Notes: generated from the letters alone by a model not told the origin. DNA of 64,000 nucleotides from JACKAQ01 sp965227145 (GCA_965227145.1 OZ245730.1:1674001-1738000); one strand, 5' to 3'. Positions 19,023 through 28,329 are shown, counted from the first letter of the stretch. Made by a program: numbers and translations.

Positions 19023-20182
19023 TGCAAAACACGTCGCTCAGGGAACCTGGCTGCCACGGCAGATATTCCAATGGCATCAATAAAAATGAAACTATGAAAG
19101 AATACAATCAGCTGCGCGCTCAACTGGTTGAAGTGGCCGTTAACGGTCTGCCGGCAATGTACGATTCCGCAAGCAAACTGTTTATCGAGCGGATGTTTTT
19201 GGGTAAAAACGGACATTTGCAAAAAGAGGGAGTGAGCTATCGGTATTCAATAATAACCCTGTTGGGATTACACGAATACGAGCGAAATGGCGGTGTTCCG
19301 GCAATCGATTTGCAACTTACTTTGCAACATCTTTTCGACAATACTGAACAAATTGAAAATGGCGGTGATGTCGGTTTATTGCTCTGGCTGTTTGCATTGG
19401 CAAAACCGGAAAAACTCGATCAACTCTATTCGAAACTGGATATTGCGAATATTTTTCAAAAATACCCGGATGTCTCGCAGGATTTTGCAATGAGCCTGGG
19501 GTGGTTACTCACCGGCGCATCGTACGCAATTATTGCGGATGAAAAGAAAGAACGCTGGAAAAATCTGGCGATCAGTGCATATCGGAAATTGTTAACCAAT
19601 TATCACGGAAAAGGAATTTTCCGGCACCAGCCAAAATCGACGGTGAAAGGCTTTATGCGCGGCTGGATCGGCAGTTTTGCGGATCAGGTGTATCCGGTTT
19701 ATGGATTAACCACTTTCGCGAGAGCGTTTGATAACGATGATGCGCTGGCCATTGCGGTTGAATGCGCCAAAACGATCGTTCGTCATCAGGGGGAAATGGG
19801 GCAGTGGTGGTGGCATTACGACGCCACAAATGGTCGGATGGCTGGCAAATACCCCGTTTTCGGCACCCACCAAAATGGGATGGCGCCAATGATGTTGCTC
19901 AAAGTCGCCGACGCATCCGGTGAAAATTTTCATCCGGCAATTTTTAAAGGGTTGAAATGGCTGAGCGGCGTCAATGAATTGGGCGCGAATATGATCGATT
20001 CCGATGAAAACGTGGTTTGGCGCTGTATTCACAAAGACCCGAACCAGCGGTATTGGGACGGTGTTTGGGCGGCTGTCAGGGCATCAACAGACATAAAATC
20101 AACGGAATTGGAAATAAAATACGAATGTCGCCCGTACCATTTGGGCTGGATTTTGTATGCGTTCGCAGCACAAAACAGATAA
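19022..20182 (+). CDS. Hypothetical all-helical protein in the exopolysaccharide locus
   Basis: Not recognised with certainty. 386 residues, no signal peptide or membrane helix. The spacing of helices and conserved aromatic turns (YRYSIITLLGLHEY, GLLLWLFALAKPEKL, GQWWWHYDATNG, YPVFGTHQNGMAPMML, YHLGWILYAFA) resembles alpha/alpha-toroid enzymes, the fold of several glycan lyases, hydrolases and terpene cyclases. This is inference from pattern only. It starts within the stop codon of the DUF354 gene behind a GGAGG site, so the two are co-translated. The downstream gene is a glycosyltransferase. A role in processing the same sugar substrate is plausible. Confidence 0.7.
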   Translation: MQNTSLREPGCHGRYSNGINKNETMKEYNQLRAQLVEVAVNGLPAMYDSASKLFIERMFLGKNGHLQKEGVSYRYSIITLLGLHEYERNGGVPAIDLQLTLQHLFDNTEQIENGGDVGLLLWLFALAKPEKLDQLYSKLDIANIFQKYPDVSQDFAMSLGWLLTGASYAIIADEKKERWKNLAISAYRKLLTNYHGKGIFRHQPKSTVKGFMRGWIGSFADQVYPVYGLTTFARAFDNDDALAIAVECAKTIVRHQGEMGQWWWHYDATNGRMAGKYPVFGTHQNGMAPMMLLKVADASGENFHPAIFKGLKWLSGVNELGANMIDSDENVVWRCIHKDPNQRYWDGVWAAVRASTDIKSTELEIKYECRPYHLGWILYAFAAQNR

Positions 20183-20204
20183 TCACAACCAAAGTCGAAA
20201 CCAT

Positions 20205-20224
20205 CACCGGGTAAACAACCGGTG
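20205..20224 (+). terminator. Weak hairpin, possible attenuator
   Basis: CACCGG / CCGGTG 6-bp stem with an 8-base loop, 23 bases after the stop of the helical unknown. The A-rich stretch and later T-run (about 20232-20238) make it a poor intrinsic terminator; it may only reduce read-through. Confidence 0.3.
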
Positions 20225-20259
20225 TAAAAAGTTATATTTTTACAGAGACGGAGAAAAAG

Positions 20260-21279
20260 TTGTTTAATAAAATTCGCGATTTTAAACCAACCGTAATTTT
20301 TTGGGGACCGGACAATCCGGACAGCGAAGACATTGCCAAACGGCTGAATGCATCGCTTCACTTTGTTCATTTTTTGCGCCACAAAGTACCGGTGCTCGCA
20401 CCAATTAAATATCCTTTTATGTTCTTGAAAACATTGTACTTACTTTTTCGCGAACGACCCTCGGTTGTGTATGTTATCAACACACCGGTTTTTGCACCGC
20501 TGTGTGTGTATTTGTATCATTTGTTGACCGGCACCCCGTTTGTCATGAACGTGCACGGACATTCCTACATCGGCAAAAAATGGGGTTGGGCAGCGCCGTT
20601 GCAACGGTTTTTGGCCAAACGCGCGCTTACAAATGTGGTCGATCACGCCGGTCAGCAACGGATTTTTCAATCCTGGGGTGGCGATACGATTATGATGGAG
20701 CGTCCGCCGTTTGTGCTGTATGAAAACGACCGGCAGATCAACGCGAACATGCCATTTGCGGTAACCGTTATCAGCAATTTTCACAATGACGAACCGTTGC
20801 ATCTGGTGATCGAAGCCGCGCGGCAACTGCCGGATATCCGTATATTTATTTTAGGCAACACAGCCCGCGCAGAAAAAACAATGCTCGAATCCGCGCCGGA
20901 AAATGTCATTTTCCCCGGCTATCTCTATAAACAGGATTATTGGCGTCAACTGTATGCATCAAATGCAATAATGACGCTTACGACATCATCGTATTCGCTG
21001 GTTGCTGGCGGTATCGAGGGAATGGCGGTTGGGAAACCGCTGATTCTGTCGCGCCAACCGGTGCTTACGGAATATTTCAGCAAGGGCACTGTTTTCGTCG
21101 AACATACCGTCGAAAGCATCGCAAACGGCATTCACGCCGCACAACTCAATGAATCGCAACTGCTGGCTGAAATTGCCGCGCTATCCGGCGAAAAACAGGA
21201 TCGCTGGAACAGCGCATTTCAGGAGCTGGTCGTGCTGATGGGAGGGGAGCGGTGCAGCTCATCTCTGATCTCCGCCTGA
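20260..21279 (+). CDS. Glycosyltransferase (GT-B, family 4-like)
   Basis: 339 residues, starting with TTG behind ACGGAGAAAAAG. Seen: N-terminal half with VIFWGPDNPDSEDIAKRL and FVMNVHGHSYIG, C-terminal half with VTVISNFHNDEPLHLVIEAA, IFILGNT and AGGIEGMAVGKPLILS, the usual donor-binding Glycos_transf_1 arrangement. A DHAG stretch precedes the hinge. The last 28 bases overlap the flippase gene, so the two are coupled. Sugar specificity unknown. Confidence 0.85.
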   Translation: MFNKIRDFKPTVIFWGPDNPDSEDIAKRLNASLHFVHFLRHKVPVLAPIKYPFMFLKTLYLLFRERPSVVYVINTPVFAPLCVYLYHLLTGTPFVMNVHGHSYIGKKWGWAAPLQRFLAKRALTNVVDHAGQQRIFQSWGGDTIMMERPPFVLYENDRQINANMPFAVTVISNFHNDEPLHLVIEAARQLPDIRIFILGNTARAEKTMLESAPENVIFPGYLYKQDYWRQLYASNAIMTLTTSSYSLVAGGIEGMAVGKPLILSRQPVLTEYFSKGTVFVEHTVESIANGIHAAQLNESQLLAEIAALSGEKQDRWNSAFQELVVLMGGERCSSSLISA

Positions 21280-22508
21280 AACAGCGACTGCAACAACTCG
21301 ACTGGCGATTTATTTTCAAAGGTGCGGTGCTGCTGCCGGTGGGAATGGGGCTTGCCCGGATAATGGGAATGGCTTTTTCCCTGATTTTGGCTGCAGTTTT
21401 TTCTCCCGAAGATTACGGTTTTGTGCAATACGGCATCACGTTATCCATGCTCGTTGCCATTGGAACCCAGCCGTATGGGCAGCATGTGATGGCGAGGTTC
21501 ATCGGAAAACAGCACCACAATCCGCAAGAATTGCCGCAGTTGATGACCAATCTATGGGTCGTCTTTTTTGGCGTGTTAGCCAGCACTCTGGTGATCACCG
21601 TCCCGACACTTTACATTTTTGGAAAATTGAATATCGGGATCATCACCATTTTGTTCGGGTTAACGGTTTTTTACACCTATTGGGGAATTTCCAGCGGTTT
21701 TCTCTCGCTGGAACGGCTCACAACTGCGTATCTCGGGAGTAATTTTATTCAGCTATTACTGGTTTTTCTGCTGATTTATGCGCTCGATATTCGTTCTCCC
21801 ATTTTGGCGCTGATGATTTACGGCGCATCCTATTTTTTACCGTTGGTGCTGTTGCAGATGTTTTGGTCGCTGCCGGCCGGATTCAGCATATCGAATGTCA
21901 ATGGCGATATGATTCGTGAAATCTTGAAATTTTCCGTGCCAATTTGGATATCGCATGCCAGCTATATTTTGTATCGCTCGATACCAATTTTATTTTTGGA
22001 GCACAGCGGCGGAAACTCGGAAGTAGGGCTGTATTCGGTCGCGAAAAATCTGGGATTGTTGTTTTTTTTCGTGCCGTCCAGTATTGCCACTATCCTGATG
22101 CCAAAAACCGCCGCAACAGCAGCGCAAGAACATCGAAAAATGCTGGTTTCCATGTTGGGAATCACGCTGTTCATAAATACAGGATTATTAATCATTTACG
22201 TGCTCTCGGTCGAATGGTTTGTCATGCAGTTTTTTGGAAAACAATATTTGATCGGAATGCCGGTTTATCTGCTTCAGGCAGTCGGAATGACGCTGCTCGG
22301 TATTCACAGCGTGATCACTGCGGTGATTGTTGGTAAAGGGCGGGCAAATACAGAATCGGTTAGCCGGCTGATTGCGTTGGCTGTGACGGCGATTGCCGCA
22401 TGGCTGTTCATTCCCCAAATGGGACCACTCGGCGCAGCAATTACCGTAACTGTCGGGGCGATTGCTGGGCTGATTTCTTATGTGCCAATTGTGCTAAACC
22501 GTAGCTAA
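21252..22508 (+). CDS. Wzx-type lipid-linked oligosaccharide flippase (polysaccharide biosynthesis protein)
   Basis: Moves the undecaprenyl-linked repeat unit across the inner membrane. 418 residues, about 12 hydrophobic segments, with the MATE/MOP-type N-terminus (ARIMGMAFSLILAAVFSPEDYGFVQY) and the PIWISHASYILYRSIPILFL segment. The start is GTG at 21252 behind GGAGGGGAG, inside the end of the preceding glycosyltransferase gene. Together with Wzz/kinase, exporter and the Wzy-like protein it completes a Wzx/Wzy-type pathway. Confidence 0.9.
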   Translation: MQLISDLRLKQRLQQLDWRFIFKGAVLLPVGMGLARIMGMAFSLILAAVFSPEDYGFVQYGITLSMLVAIGTQPYGQHVMARFIGKQHHNPQELPQLMTNLWVVFFGVLASTLVITVPTLYIFGKLNIGIITILFGLTVFYTYWGISSGFLSLERLTTAYLGSNFIQLLLVFLLIYALDIRSPILALMIYGASYFLPLVLLQMFWSLPAGFSISNVNGDMIREILKFSVPIWISHASYILYRSIPILFLEHSGGNSEVGLYSVAKNLGLLFFFVPSSIATILMPKTAATAAQEHRKMLVSMLGITLFINTGLLIIYVLSVEWFVMQFFGKQYLIGMPVYLLQAVGMTLLGIHSVITAVIVGKGRANTESVSRLIALAVTAIAAWLFIPQMGPLGAAITVTVGAIAGLISYVPIVLNRS

Positions 22509-22563
22509 ACCGCTGTAAACCGGAATATTCACGAACATTTGAAATATCAAAACCGGAAGGAAG

Positions 22564-23700
22564 ATGGAATTTTTTTTATCACAAAAATGGCTTTTCAAAC
22601 TGTTGCGAATTCTGTTTTTCCTGCGCCACGGCTGGCAAAAATTGCGCGGAAATGCGCTGCAATTGAAAGATGTTTTTACAGATTTTCATCAAAAAATCTG
22701 GCAGGAAGCCGCCGAAACACTGGCTGTTGAATTTAAGGAAAAAGGTCGCGGATTTTACAAGATTTCTAACAACCGGCGAGAAACCTGGGTAAAAGATTAT
22801 CTGGTCGAAATTGACTCATTTGCGACGCTTCAGGTGGCGCGCAACAAACCGTTAGTGAGTTCGATTCTCGCTGAAAATGGCGTTCCTGTGCCGGAATTTT
22901 GTGTGTTCACTTTGGATAATTTGGCGCAGGCAAAAACCTTTTTGCGTTCTCAGCAATCGCCATGTGTCGTCAAACCTGCGTTGGATAGCGCGGGCGGAAC
23001 CGGCGTTACCACCAATGTGCAATCTGAATTTGAGTTGATTCGTGCCGCCGTTTTTGCCGCTGCTTTTTGCCCGCAGATTATGATTGAACAACAAGTTCCC
23101 GGCGATGTTTATCGCTTTCTTTATCTCGATGGCAAATTGATTGACGCTATTTGTCGTCAACCGCCGCATGTGATGGGAGATGGTCAGTCAACCATTTCGG
23201 AATTGATCCGCACCGAAAATGCGCGCCGTGTTGAAAATGCAGGGACTGCTGCGTTGAAAGTGCTGGTGACGGATTTTGACTGCCGCGCAACCCTGAAACG
23301 AAACGGTTTATCGCTGAAATCCGTTCCGGAAAACGGGCAGGTGGTCAATATCAAATCCACAACCAACGAAAGCAGCGCCGTTGAGTGCGTTTCGGTGTTG
23401 AATGAAGTTGACGGCGAGCTGATGGCGGAATGCGCCCACGCCGCCAAAGTTGTCGGGATTCAGTTGGCGGGCATCGACGTTATTACACCGGATATCAGCG
23501 TGTCGCTTAAAAAAAGCGGCGGAAAAATTATCGAAATCAACTGCTCGCCAGGGCTTCACTATCACTATCAAACCCGGAATCCTGAAAATAGCGTGCGCGT
23601 CGCTATTCCTATTTTGCAGCGACTGCTGAAAATTCCGGTGCCAAACGGACGGATGGCGTTTTCAGCTACAAAAACTGACGACAGAATATCTCTGAGATAA
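22564..23700 (+). CDS. ATP-grasp ligase related to the cyanophycin synthetase ATP-grasp domain
   Basis: ATP-dependent carboxylate-amine ligation (family knowledge). 378 residues: a basic, helical N-terminus (about 1-100), then an ATP-grasp core. The core shows CVVKPALDSAGGTGVTTNVQ (ATP lid), IMIEQQVPGDVYRFLYLDGKLI, HVMGDGQSTISELI, VECVSVLNEV, LAGIDVIT and IIEINCSPGLHYHY (Mg-binding). The GDG-STI and GDVYR patterns are those of cyanophycin synthetase/MurT-like ATP-grasp proteins, but the Mur-ligase half is missing. Its location between flippase and a second ATP-grasp gene suggests attachment of an amino acid to a cell-surface glycan (inference). Confidence 0.82.
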   Translation: MEFFLSQKWLFKLLRILFFLRHGWQKLRGNALQLKDVFTDFHQKIWQEAAETLAVEFKEKGRGFYKISNNRRETWVKDYLVEIDSFATLQVARNKPLVSSILAENGVPVPEFCVFTLDNLAQAKTFLRSQQSPCVVKPALDSAGGTGVTTNVQSEFELIRAAVFAAAFCPQIMIEQQVPGDVYRFLYLDGKLIDAICRQPPHVMGDGQSTISELIRTENARRVENAGTAALKVLVTDFDCRATLKRNGLSLKSVPENGQVVNIKSTTNESSAVECVSVLNEVDGELMAECAHAAKVVGIQLAGIDVITPDISVSLKKSGGKIIEINCSPGLHYHYQTRNPENSVRVAIPILQRLLKIPVPNGRMAFSATKTDDRISLR

Positions 23701-23822
23701 ATCATTTTATACCAAATCCGTGAAAATTGCAAACAGGACATTTGGTGTTTAAATGAAATAAAAACAATATCTTGAAAATTTATTTTTTTGCGAACCAAAA
23801 AGATTTTTACAAAGGAAAACCC

Positions 23823-25076
23823 ATGATTTCAGTAAAGAAAAACGAACGTCCGCCGGTTTTGCTGTTGGATGGCGGAATTGTATCTTTGTCAATTGCACGG
23901 AGTCTTGGGAGTCGCGGAATTACCGTTTATGCGCTGGATATTCCCCAAAATCATGCCCGGTATTCCCGTTACGCGACGCGTATCCCGTTTCATGGTAAAA
24001 ATATTGACGAATGGCTGGACTGGCTGACCAGCGAAGCTGCCAAACCTTATCATGGCTCGGTTCTTTTTCCCTGTTCGGATGATGTGGTTGAGCTTTCAGC
24101 TGCCAATCGTTCGGTTTTATCGCCCCATTTTATGTTGCCGGAATTTGATGATAATTTGTTGCTCGCAATGCTCGATAAAGCAAAAACCTACCAATTAGCC
24201 GGGGAAATTGGTGTGCCGGCTCCCAAAATCTGGCTGGTGAAAAACCGCAGAGATTTGGAATCAATCATCGATGAAGTGCCCTTTCCCTGCGCTTTGAAAC
24301 CGCGGTTTTCACATGAATTCCGGGGACGTCAGTTTGTCAAAAAATTATTTGTTGTCAATAATCGCGCCGAACTGTTGCGCGAGTTTGACGACATCCAACG
24401 ATCGGGAAAACAGTTTGGGTTTCGCGCTGATCTGATTGTAACTGAAGTAATTCCGGGAGAAAGCAATGATTCGTTTCAAAGTTATTATTCTTATCTGGAT
24501 AATAGCGGCGTGCCGTTGTTTCATTTTACCAAACGAAAACTGCGTCAATATCCCAACGATTCCGGAAACGGCACTTACCATATGACGGATTGGAATCCAA
24601 AAGTGGCAGAATTAGGATTAAAATTTTTGAAAGGAATCAATTACGTCGGGCTTGGTGCAATCGAATTTAAACTCGACGAACGGGATGGTGAATTAAAATT
24701 AATGGAATGTAATCCGCGATTGACAAATGCCACGGAATTAATCCGGCAGAGTGGTTTCGATATTGCATACTTTGTTTACAATCGTTTGGCTGGTCAACCA
24801 CTGCCGGTGGTTGGCGAATACCGGCGCGGTGCTCGGATGATTCGTCCCGTGCGCGATTTTTTATCCTTTCTTAATGCCCGAAAACGCGGACTAATGACAT
24901 TTCGGGAGTGGCTGGAAAGTGTGCTGCACCGTTCACATTTTGAGGTATTTGCAATTTCTGATCCAATGCCGTGGGTCATGATGAATTTTTATTACATCAA
25001 ACGGGTGATGAAATTGGGTAAAAAAAGCGAAGCTGGTCATTCTCCGCAACATGAAATAATTGCCGCTAAACAGTAA
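23823..25076 (+). CDS. ATP-grasp carboxylate-amine ligase-like protein
   Basis: 417 residues from the ATG at 23823, chosen for AAAGGA upstream; an in-frame TTG at 23772 lacks a site. Seen: N-terminal pre-ATP-grasp Rossmann-like part (PVLLLDGGIVSLSIARSLGSRG), FPCSDDVVEL, the central CALKPRFSHEF, a long lid loop, FIEFK-type IEFKLDERDG and LMECNPRLTNATELIRQSG. This resembles D-aspartate ligase/carbamoyl-phosphate-synthase-type ATP-grasp proteins seen in polysaccharide loci. It is the second ATP-grasp gene in a row, followed by the polymerase gene. Substrates cannot be read. Confidence 0.82.
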   Translation: MISVKKNERPPVLLLDGGIVSLSIARSLGSRGITVYALDIPQNHARYSRYATRIPFHGKNIDEWLDWLTSEAAKPYHGSVLFPCSDDVVELSAANRSVLSPHFMLPEFDDNLLLAMLDKAKTYQLAGEIGVPAPKIWLVKNRRDLESIIDEVPFPCALKPRFSHEFRGRQFVKKLFVVNNRAELLREFDDIQRSGKQFGFRADLIVTEVIPGESNDSFQSYYSYLDNSGVPLFHFTKRKLRQYPNDSGNGTYHMTDWNPKVAELGLKFLKGINYVGLGAIEFKLDERDGELKLMECNPRLTNATELIRQSGFDIAYFVYNRLAGQPLPVVGEYRRGARMIRPVRDFLSFLNARKRGLMTFREWLESVLHRSHFEVFAISDPMPWVMMNFYYIKRVMKLGKKSEAGHSPQHEIIAAKQ

Positions 25077-25117
25077 CTGTTTATCAAATTGTCGTTTAAA
25101 AAAGTTGTCAATTACAA

Positions 25118-26461
25118 ATGTTTATGAGAAAACTATCCTTTGTTAGCTGGATTTCGATTATGATTTTCACCGGAGCGCATTTCCGTTCCCGGGGAAAAGG
25201 CGTTGAGGAATTAACGGTTGATTGGGTGATTATCGCACAACTGATCGCCTGCGTTCTCGCAGGTTTAATTGGCTTTTTAATTCTCACCAAATCAAAAAAC
25301 TGGAAAGCGTCATCTACTGCAATGACGTTGTTTGTTGCTGTCGCTTTGTTTTCTGCACTGTTTAATCCATATCCCACAAAAGTCATCGGTTATTGGGTTT
25401 TGCTCGCCGGAACGGCCGTTCTGACAATGGCAATGGTTCAACAATCGAAAACAGTAAAAGAGTTGCAGCAAATTGAATTTACCTGGTTTGCGACGATCGT
25501 CGGTTTGGTTGTTTATAATGCCATTTTTTCATATTTATTTTTATCGGGTGATGCGGAAAATGCGCCACAGCGATTGGGAATGGGCGCTACACATGCAAAT
25601 GAATTAAGCTTTCTCGCCGCACTCGGATTCTGGTTGTCTTTTCGCGATACCGCCGGTGCAAAAAGGGTGATTTTATGGATTGTCCGGCTGTGTTGTCTGG
25701 TAATTATTGTGCTTGCCAGAACGCGGATGTCCATGTTTTGTTTGCTGATCGGCGGTGTGCTCCATCTTTGGTTTTTTATCGGTAAAGATATGAAATCATT
25801 GTATTTACGCGTGGCGTCAGTTGCAATAATTTCCGCAGTTGTTTTGGCGTTTGTTCTAACACTCATGTTGGAAATTCCGGCAATTTCCGAAGCTTTTGAA
25901 ATGATCAATCGCGGGCAGGATGCCGGAGAAATAACGTCATTTACGGGACGTACGCTCATTTGGTCAAACGCGGTGGACATTATCGTTGAGGATGTTCAAT
26001 CGTTCATTTTCGGGCATGGTTACTGCATGAGCCGATATGTGCTAAATGCAGGATTTACAGCAACTTTTTGGTTTGCAGATCATGCCCATAATGGCACTCT
26101 GGAAACGCTGGTTTCCATGGGATTTATCGGTTTTTTGGCGTTGTTGGGTGTCATTTTGTGCGGTTTCCGTTGGCATATGAATTTCCGGAAAAATGCTGCG
26201 GTTTTCGGTTTTTCATTTGCGGTGAAAGCTGCAAGTGTGATTGCGATGACCGTAGTGTATTCGATTACCGAGGCAAATTTGGCAACCAAGCTGGGTCCGG
26301 ATTTGATGATTTTCTATTTTTACGTATTGGCGATCGATCAGAAAAATGTCATCGAAAATCAATCCATTCAAACACATTCATCGCATCAATTTCCGCCGGG
26401 GGAAATGCGCACGTTGGCCGGTGGCGCCGGCGGCAAGTTGGCTGTTCCCGAAAATTCGTAA
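25118..26461 (+). CDS. O-antigen ligase/polymerase-like membrane protein (Wzy_C)
   Basis: 447 residues with about 10-12 membrane helices and a large loop typical of the O-antigen ligase/Wzy_C family. The motifs are RMSMFCLLIGG, TGRTLIWSNAVDIIVED, FGHGYCMSRYV and DHAHNGTLETLVSMG, holding the Arg and His residues conserved in the family. It is the last gene of the rightward block and likely polymerises or ligates the repeat unit at the periplasmic face. The C-terminal ~25 residues are encoded opposite the end of the beta-helix gene (76-base convergent overlap). Confidence 0.87.
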   Translation: MFMRKLSFVSWISIMIFTGAHFRSRGKGVEELTVDWVIIAQLIACVLAGLIGFLILTKSKNWKASSTAMTLFVAVALFSALFNPYPTKVIGYWVLLAGTAVLTMAMVQQSKTVKELQQIEFTWFATIVGLVVYNAIFSYLFLSGDAENAPQRLGMGATHANELSFLAALGFWLSFRDTAGAKRVILWIVRLCCLVIIVLARTRMSMFCLLIGGVLHLWFFIGKDMKSLYLRVASVAIISAVVLAFVLTLMLEIPAISEAFEMINRGQDAGEITSFTGRTLIWSNAVDIIVEDVQSFIFGHGYCMSRYVLNAGFTATFWFADHAHNGTLETLVSMGFIGFLALLGVILCGFRWHMNFRKNAAVFGFSFAVKAASVIAMTVVYSITEANLATKLGPDLMIFYFYVLAIDQKNVIENQSIQTHSSHQFPPGEMRTLAGGAGGKLAVPENS

Positions 26462-27786
26462 GCACCGATATCAAATTCACTGCCGGCCGGTCGCGGATTT
26501 CCCGCAAAATCGTTGGTAACAATTTGCAAATTAACTCCGGCGTCAATCGCCGGTGAACCTGCCGTAAGTTGATAATTCCCGTTCTGCAAATTCATCAATT
26601 GTGGATTAATCATCCACAAATCACCGGAAAATGGGCCGCCTCGCGGTGCAATGCCGTTGGTTGTGTAAATCAGATTCGTGCCGATATCTACATTTTCGCA
26701 ATCTTCTAAAGTAATGTAATTATTGTAGTTACTGCCATTGCCAAAATCGAGAGTAATATTGTTTTTGACGGTCGCGTTTTTCACCCGGATCATCCTGATG
26801 GCGTATTCGCCCATCCCGTTCAGGTTGCGGTGAATGAACGTATTGTTCACAATTTGGATATTTTCGATCCAGTCATCGGCGCGCTTTTGGTGAATATTCA
26901 ACGGGCAATACCCGGGATCGCTCATCACAAAAATGTTGTTGCGAAAAATAATATTCTCAACAATTTCCCCCGGTTCTTCGGAAATCATGACGATTTGATT
27001 GCTGCCGCTGGTGTTCGGGCTGACGCACAAATTCTGTTCAAAAATGATGTTTCGCGCGGTTTTCCAGGTCTGGAACATGTCGATATGCGGATCGGTCAGA
27101 TTTTCGGGTTCGTGCAAAATATCAAAAATATGATTTTTGCGAATGATGTGCCCGCTGCCGAAAAAGCGAATGCCGTCCGCATCGTCGCAATAGCTGCTGT
27201 ATGGCGAGCATTCCAGCGTGTGGCTGATTTCATTTTCCTCGATGATGTGGTTTTGTCCCATCACGCGAATACCGCATTTTACGGCGTAAGTGATTGTATT
27301 GCCTTTGATGCGGCAATTGCTCACCGTGGCATTGTCCGCATATTGCGGCTCCGAAATTAAATCGATACCTACAAATCCCAGATTTTTTATCGTATTATTG
27401 ATCACCTGACAAAACTTTCCTCTAACAGAAATGCCATTTTCTACCATTTCAAAATTAACAATATGGATGAAATCTGCCCGGATTTTGAAGCCTTTGGTAA
27501 TCGCGCCAGATCTGCCAGCAAAAACAATGGGTGCATTCTCATTTCCGGAAATCAATATTTCAGCACGTTCGTTATATGTTCCGGGGAGGACAATGCAGCT
27601 ATCACCGGGTTGAATAATTCCGGCTGCATATTGTATCGTGCGGAATGCGGTGTTTTCGGTTAACCCGTTGTTGTTATTGTTGCCATTTATCGCGATATAA
27701 TAATTTGTTGCCAAACAGAGATTCGACAGCAGCAATATTGAAAAAATTCCCAAAAATATGTTTAGATTGATGGCTCTGTATTTCAT
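26386..27786 (-). CDS. Secreted right-handed parallel beta-helix protein
   Basis: 466 residues from the ATG at 27784-27786 behind AAAAAGGAGTC; an upstream in-frame ATG at 27868-27870 was rejected. Signal peptide about residues 7-27 (FLGIFSILLLSNLCLA). The body shows repeated beta-helix coils of the NosD/pectate-lyase type (NNTIKN, IRVMGQNHIIEENEISH, GSGHIIRKNHIF, IVNNTFIH, VKNNITLDFG). The end, AGSPAIDAG...GNPRP...DIGAYEF, is the common 'choice-of-anchor Q'-like cap. Similar proteins are polysaccharide lyases, epimerases or binding proteins. The tail PPAPPANVRIS looks like the opening of a fibronectin-III domain that is not completed. Position opposite the polymerase suggests action on the exported glycan (inference). 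Confidence 0.83.
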   Translation of the reverse strand: MKYRAINLNIFLGIFSILLLSNLCLATNYYIAINGNNNNNGLTENTAFRTIQYAAGIIQPGDSCIVLPGTYNERAEILISGNENAPIVFAGRSGAITKGFKIRADFIHIVNFEMVENGISVRGKFCQVINNTIKNLGFVGIDLISEPQYADNATVSNCRIKGNTITYAVKCGIRVMGQNHIIEENEISHTLECSPYSSYCDDADGIRFFGSGHIIRKNHIFDILHEPENLTDPHIDMFQTWKTARNIIFEQNLCVSPNTSGSNQIVMISEEPGEIVENIIFRNNIFVMSDPGYCPLNIHQKRADDWIENIQIVNNTFIHRNLNGMGEYAIRMIRVKNATVKNNITLDFGNGSNYNNYITLEDCENVDIGTNLIYTTNGIAPRGGPFSGDLWMINPQLMNLQNGNYQLTAGSPAIDAGVNLQIVTNDFAGNPRPAGSEFDIGAYEFSGTANLPPAPPANVRISPGGN

Positions 27787-28211
27787 CGGAGACTCCTTTT
27801 TCTTCGATACATTTTTTGTATCGTGACAGAAGCAAAGCAAATACCGGATAATCAAGTCAAATCTTTGCAAATGAATAAAACAATACTTCCTGGCAGTCTT
27901 CTAATTATATGTTTTTATTCAGCTTGATGAACTATATCCTAACGGTGCAATTTAATCAATTGTCCGGAAACTCCAGCAATTGAAATGATAACTTAATCCG
28001 ACTGCAACATTCATTTTTCTGAATATTTTTTGTCATGTAAACATATTTTACAAACCGGATAGTAAATGATTTTTTTTGAAATAAGCAAAGGTGAGTCGGG
28101 TAATTCTCGTTCAAGCTTTTCAGGTCTTATTCTGGTTAGAAATAGCGGATGCGCCGTTTGTATTTCTGTATTCTGCTGCTGTCGTGCGGGGCTATGTGCG
28201 GCGTGTAAACG
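27787..28211. other. Intergenic region without gene
   Basis: A+T-rich spacer between the beta-helix start and the tRNA terminator. It must hold the beta-helix promoter (minus strand). Short open frames on the plus strand around 28066-28296 run into the tRNA terminator and tRNA and are not credible genes. Confidence 0.5.
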
Positions 28212-28243
28212 AAAAAAGGTCGCTAAACATGCGCTTAGCGACC
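28212..28243 (-). terminator. Rho-independent terminator of the tRNA-Asn gene
   Basis: A perfect 9-bp stem (GGTCGCTAA / TTAGCGACC) with an 8-base loop. On the minus strand it is followed by six T residues (28212-28217). It begins 15 bases after the tRNA 3' end. Confidence 0.92.
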
Positions 28244-28257
28244 AATCTGAATTCTTG

Positions 28258-28329
28258 CTCCGGAGGAGGGATTTGAACCCCCGACCTGGTGGTTAACAGC
28301 CACTCGCTCTACCACTGAGCTACTCCGGA
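28258..28329 (-). tRNA. tRNA-Asn (anticodon GTT)
   Basis: Full cloverleaf on the minus strand: acceptor TCCGGAG/CTCCGGA (7 bp), D stem GCTC/GAGC, anticodon stem with loop CTGTTAA (anticodon GTT, decoding AAC/AAU), T arm GGGGG-TTCAAAT-CCCTC, discriminator G. CCA is not encoded. The outermost anticodon-stem pair is an A/C mismatch and one T-stem pair is G-T. A strong terminator follows. Confidence 0.96.

Noticed and set aside
28066..28296. Plus-strand small gene before the tRNA
   Set aside because: It runs through the tRNA terminator and into the tRNA on the opposite strand; the composition is not protein-like.
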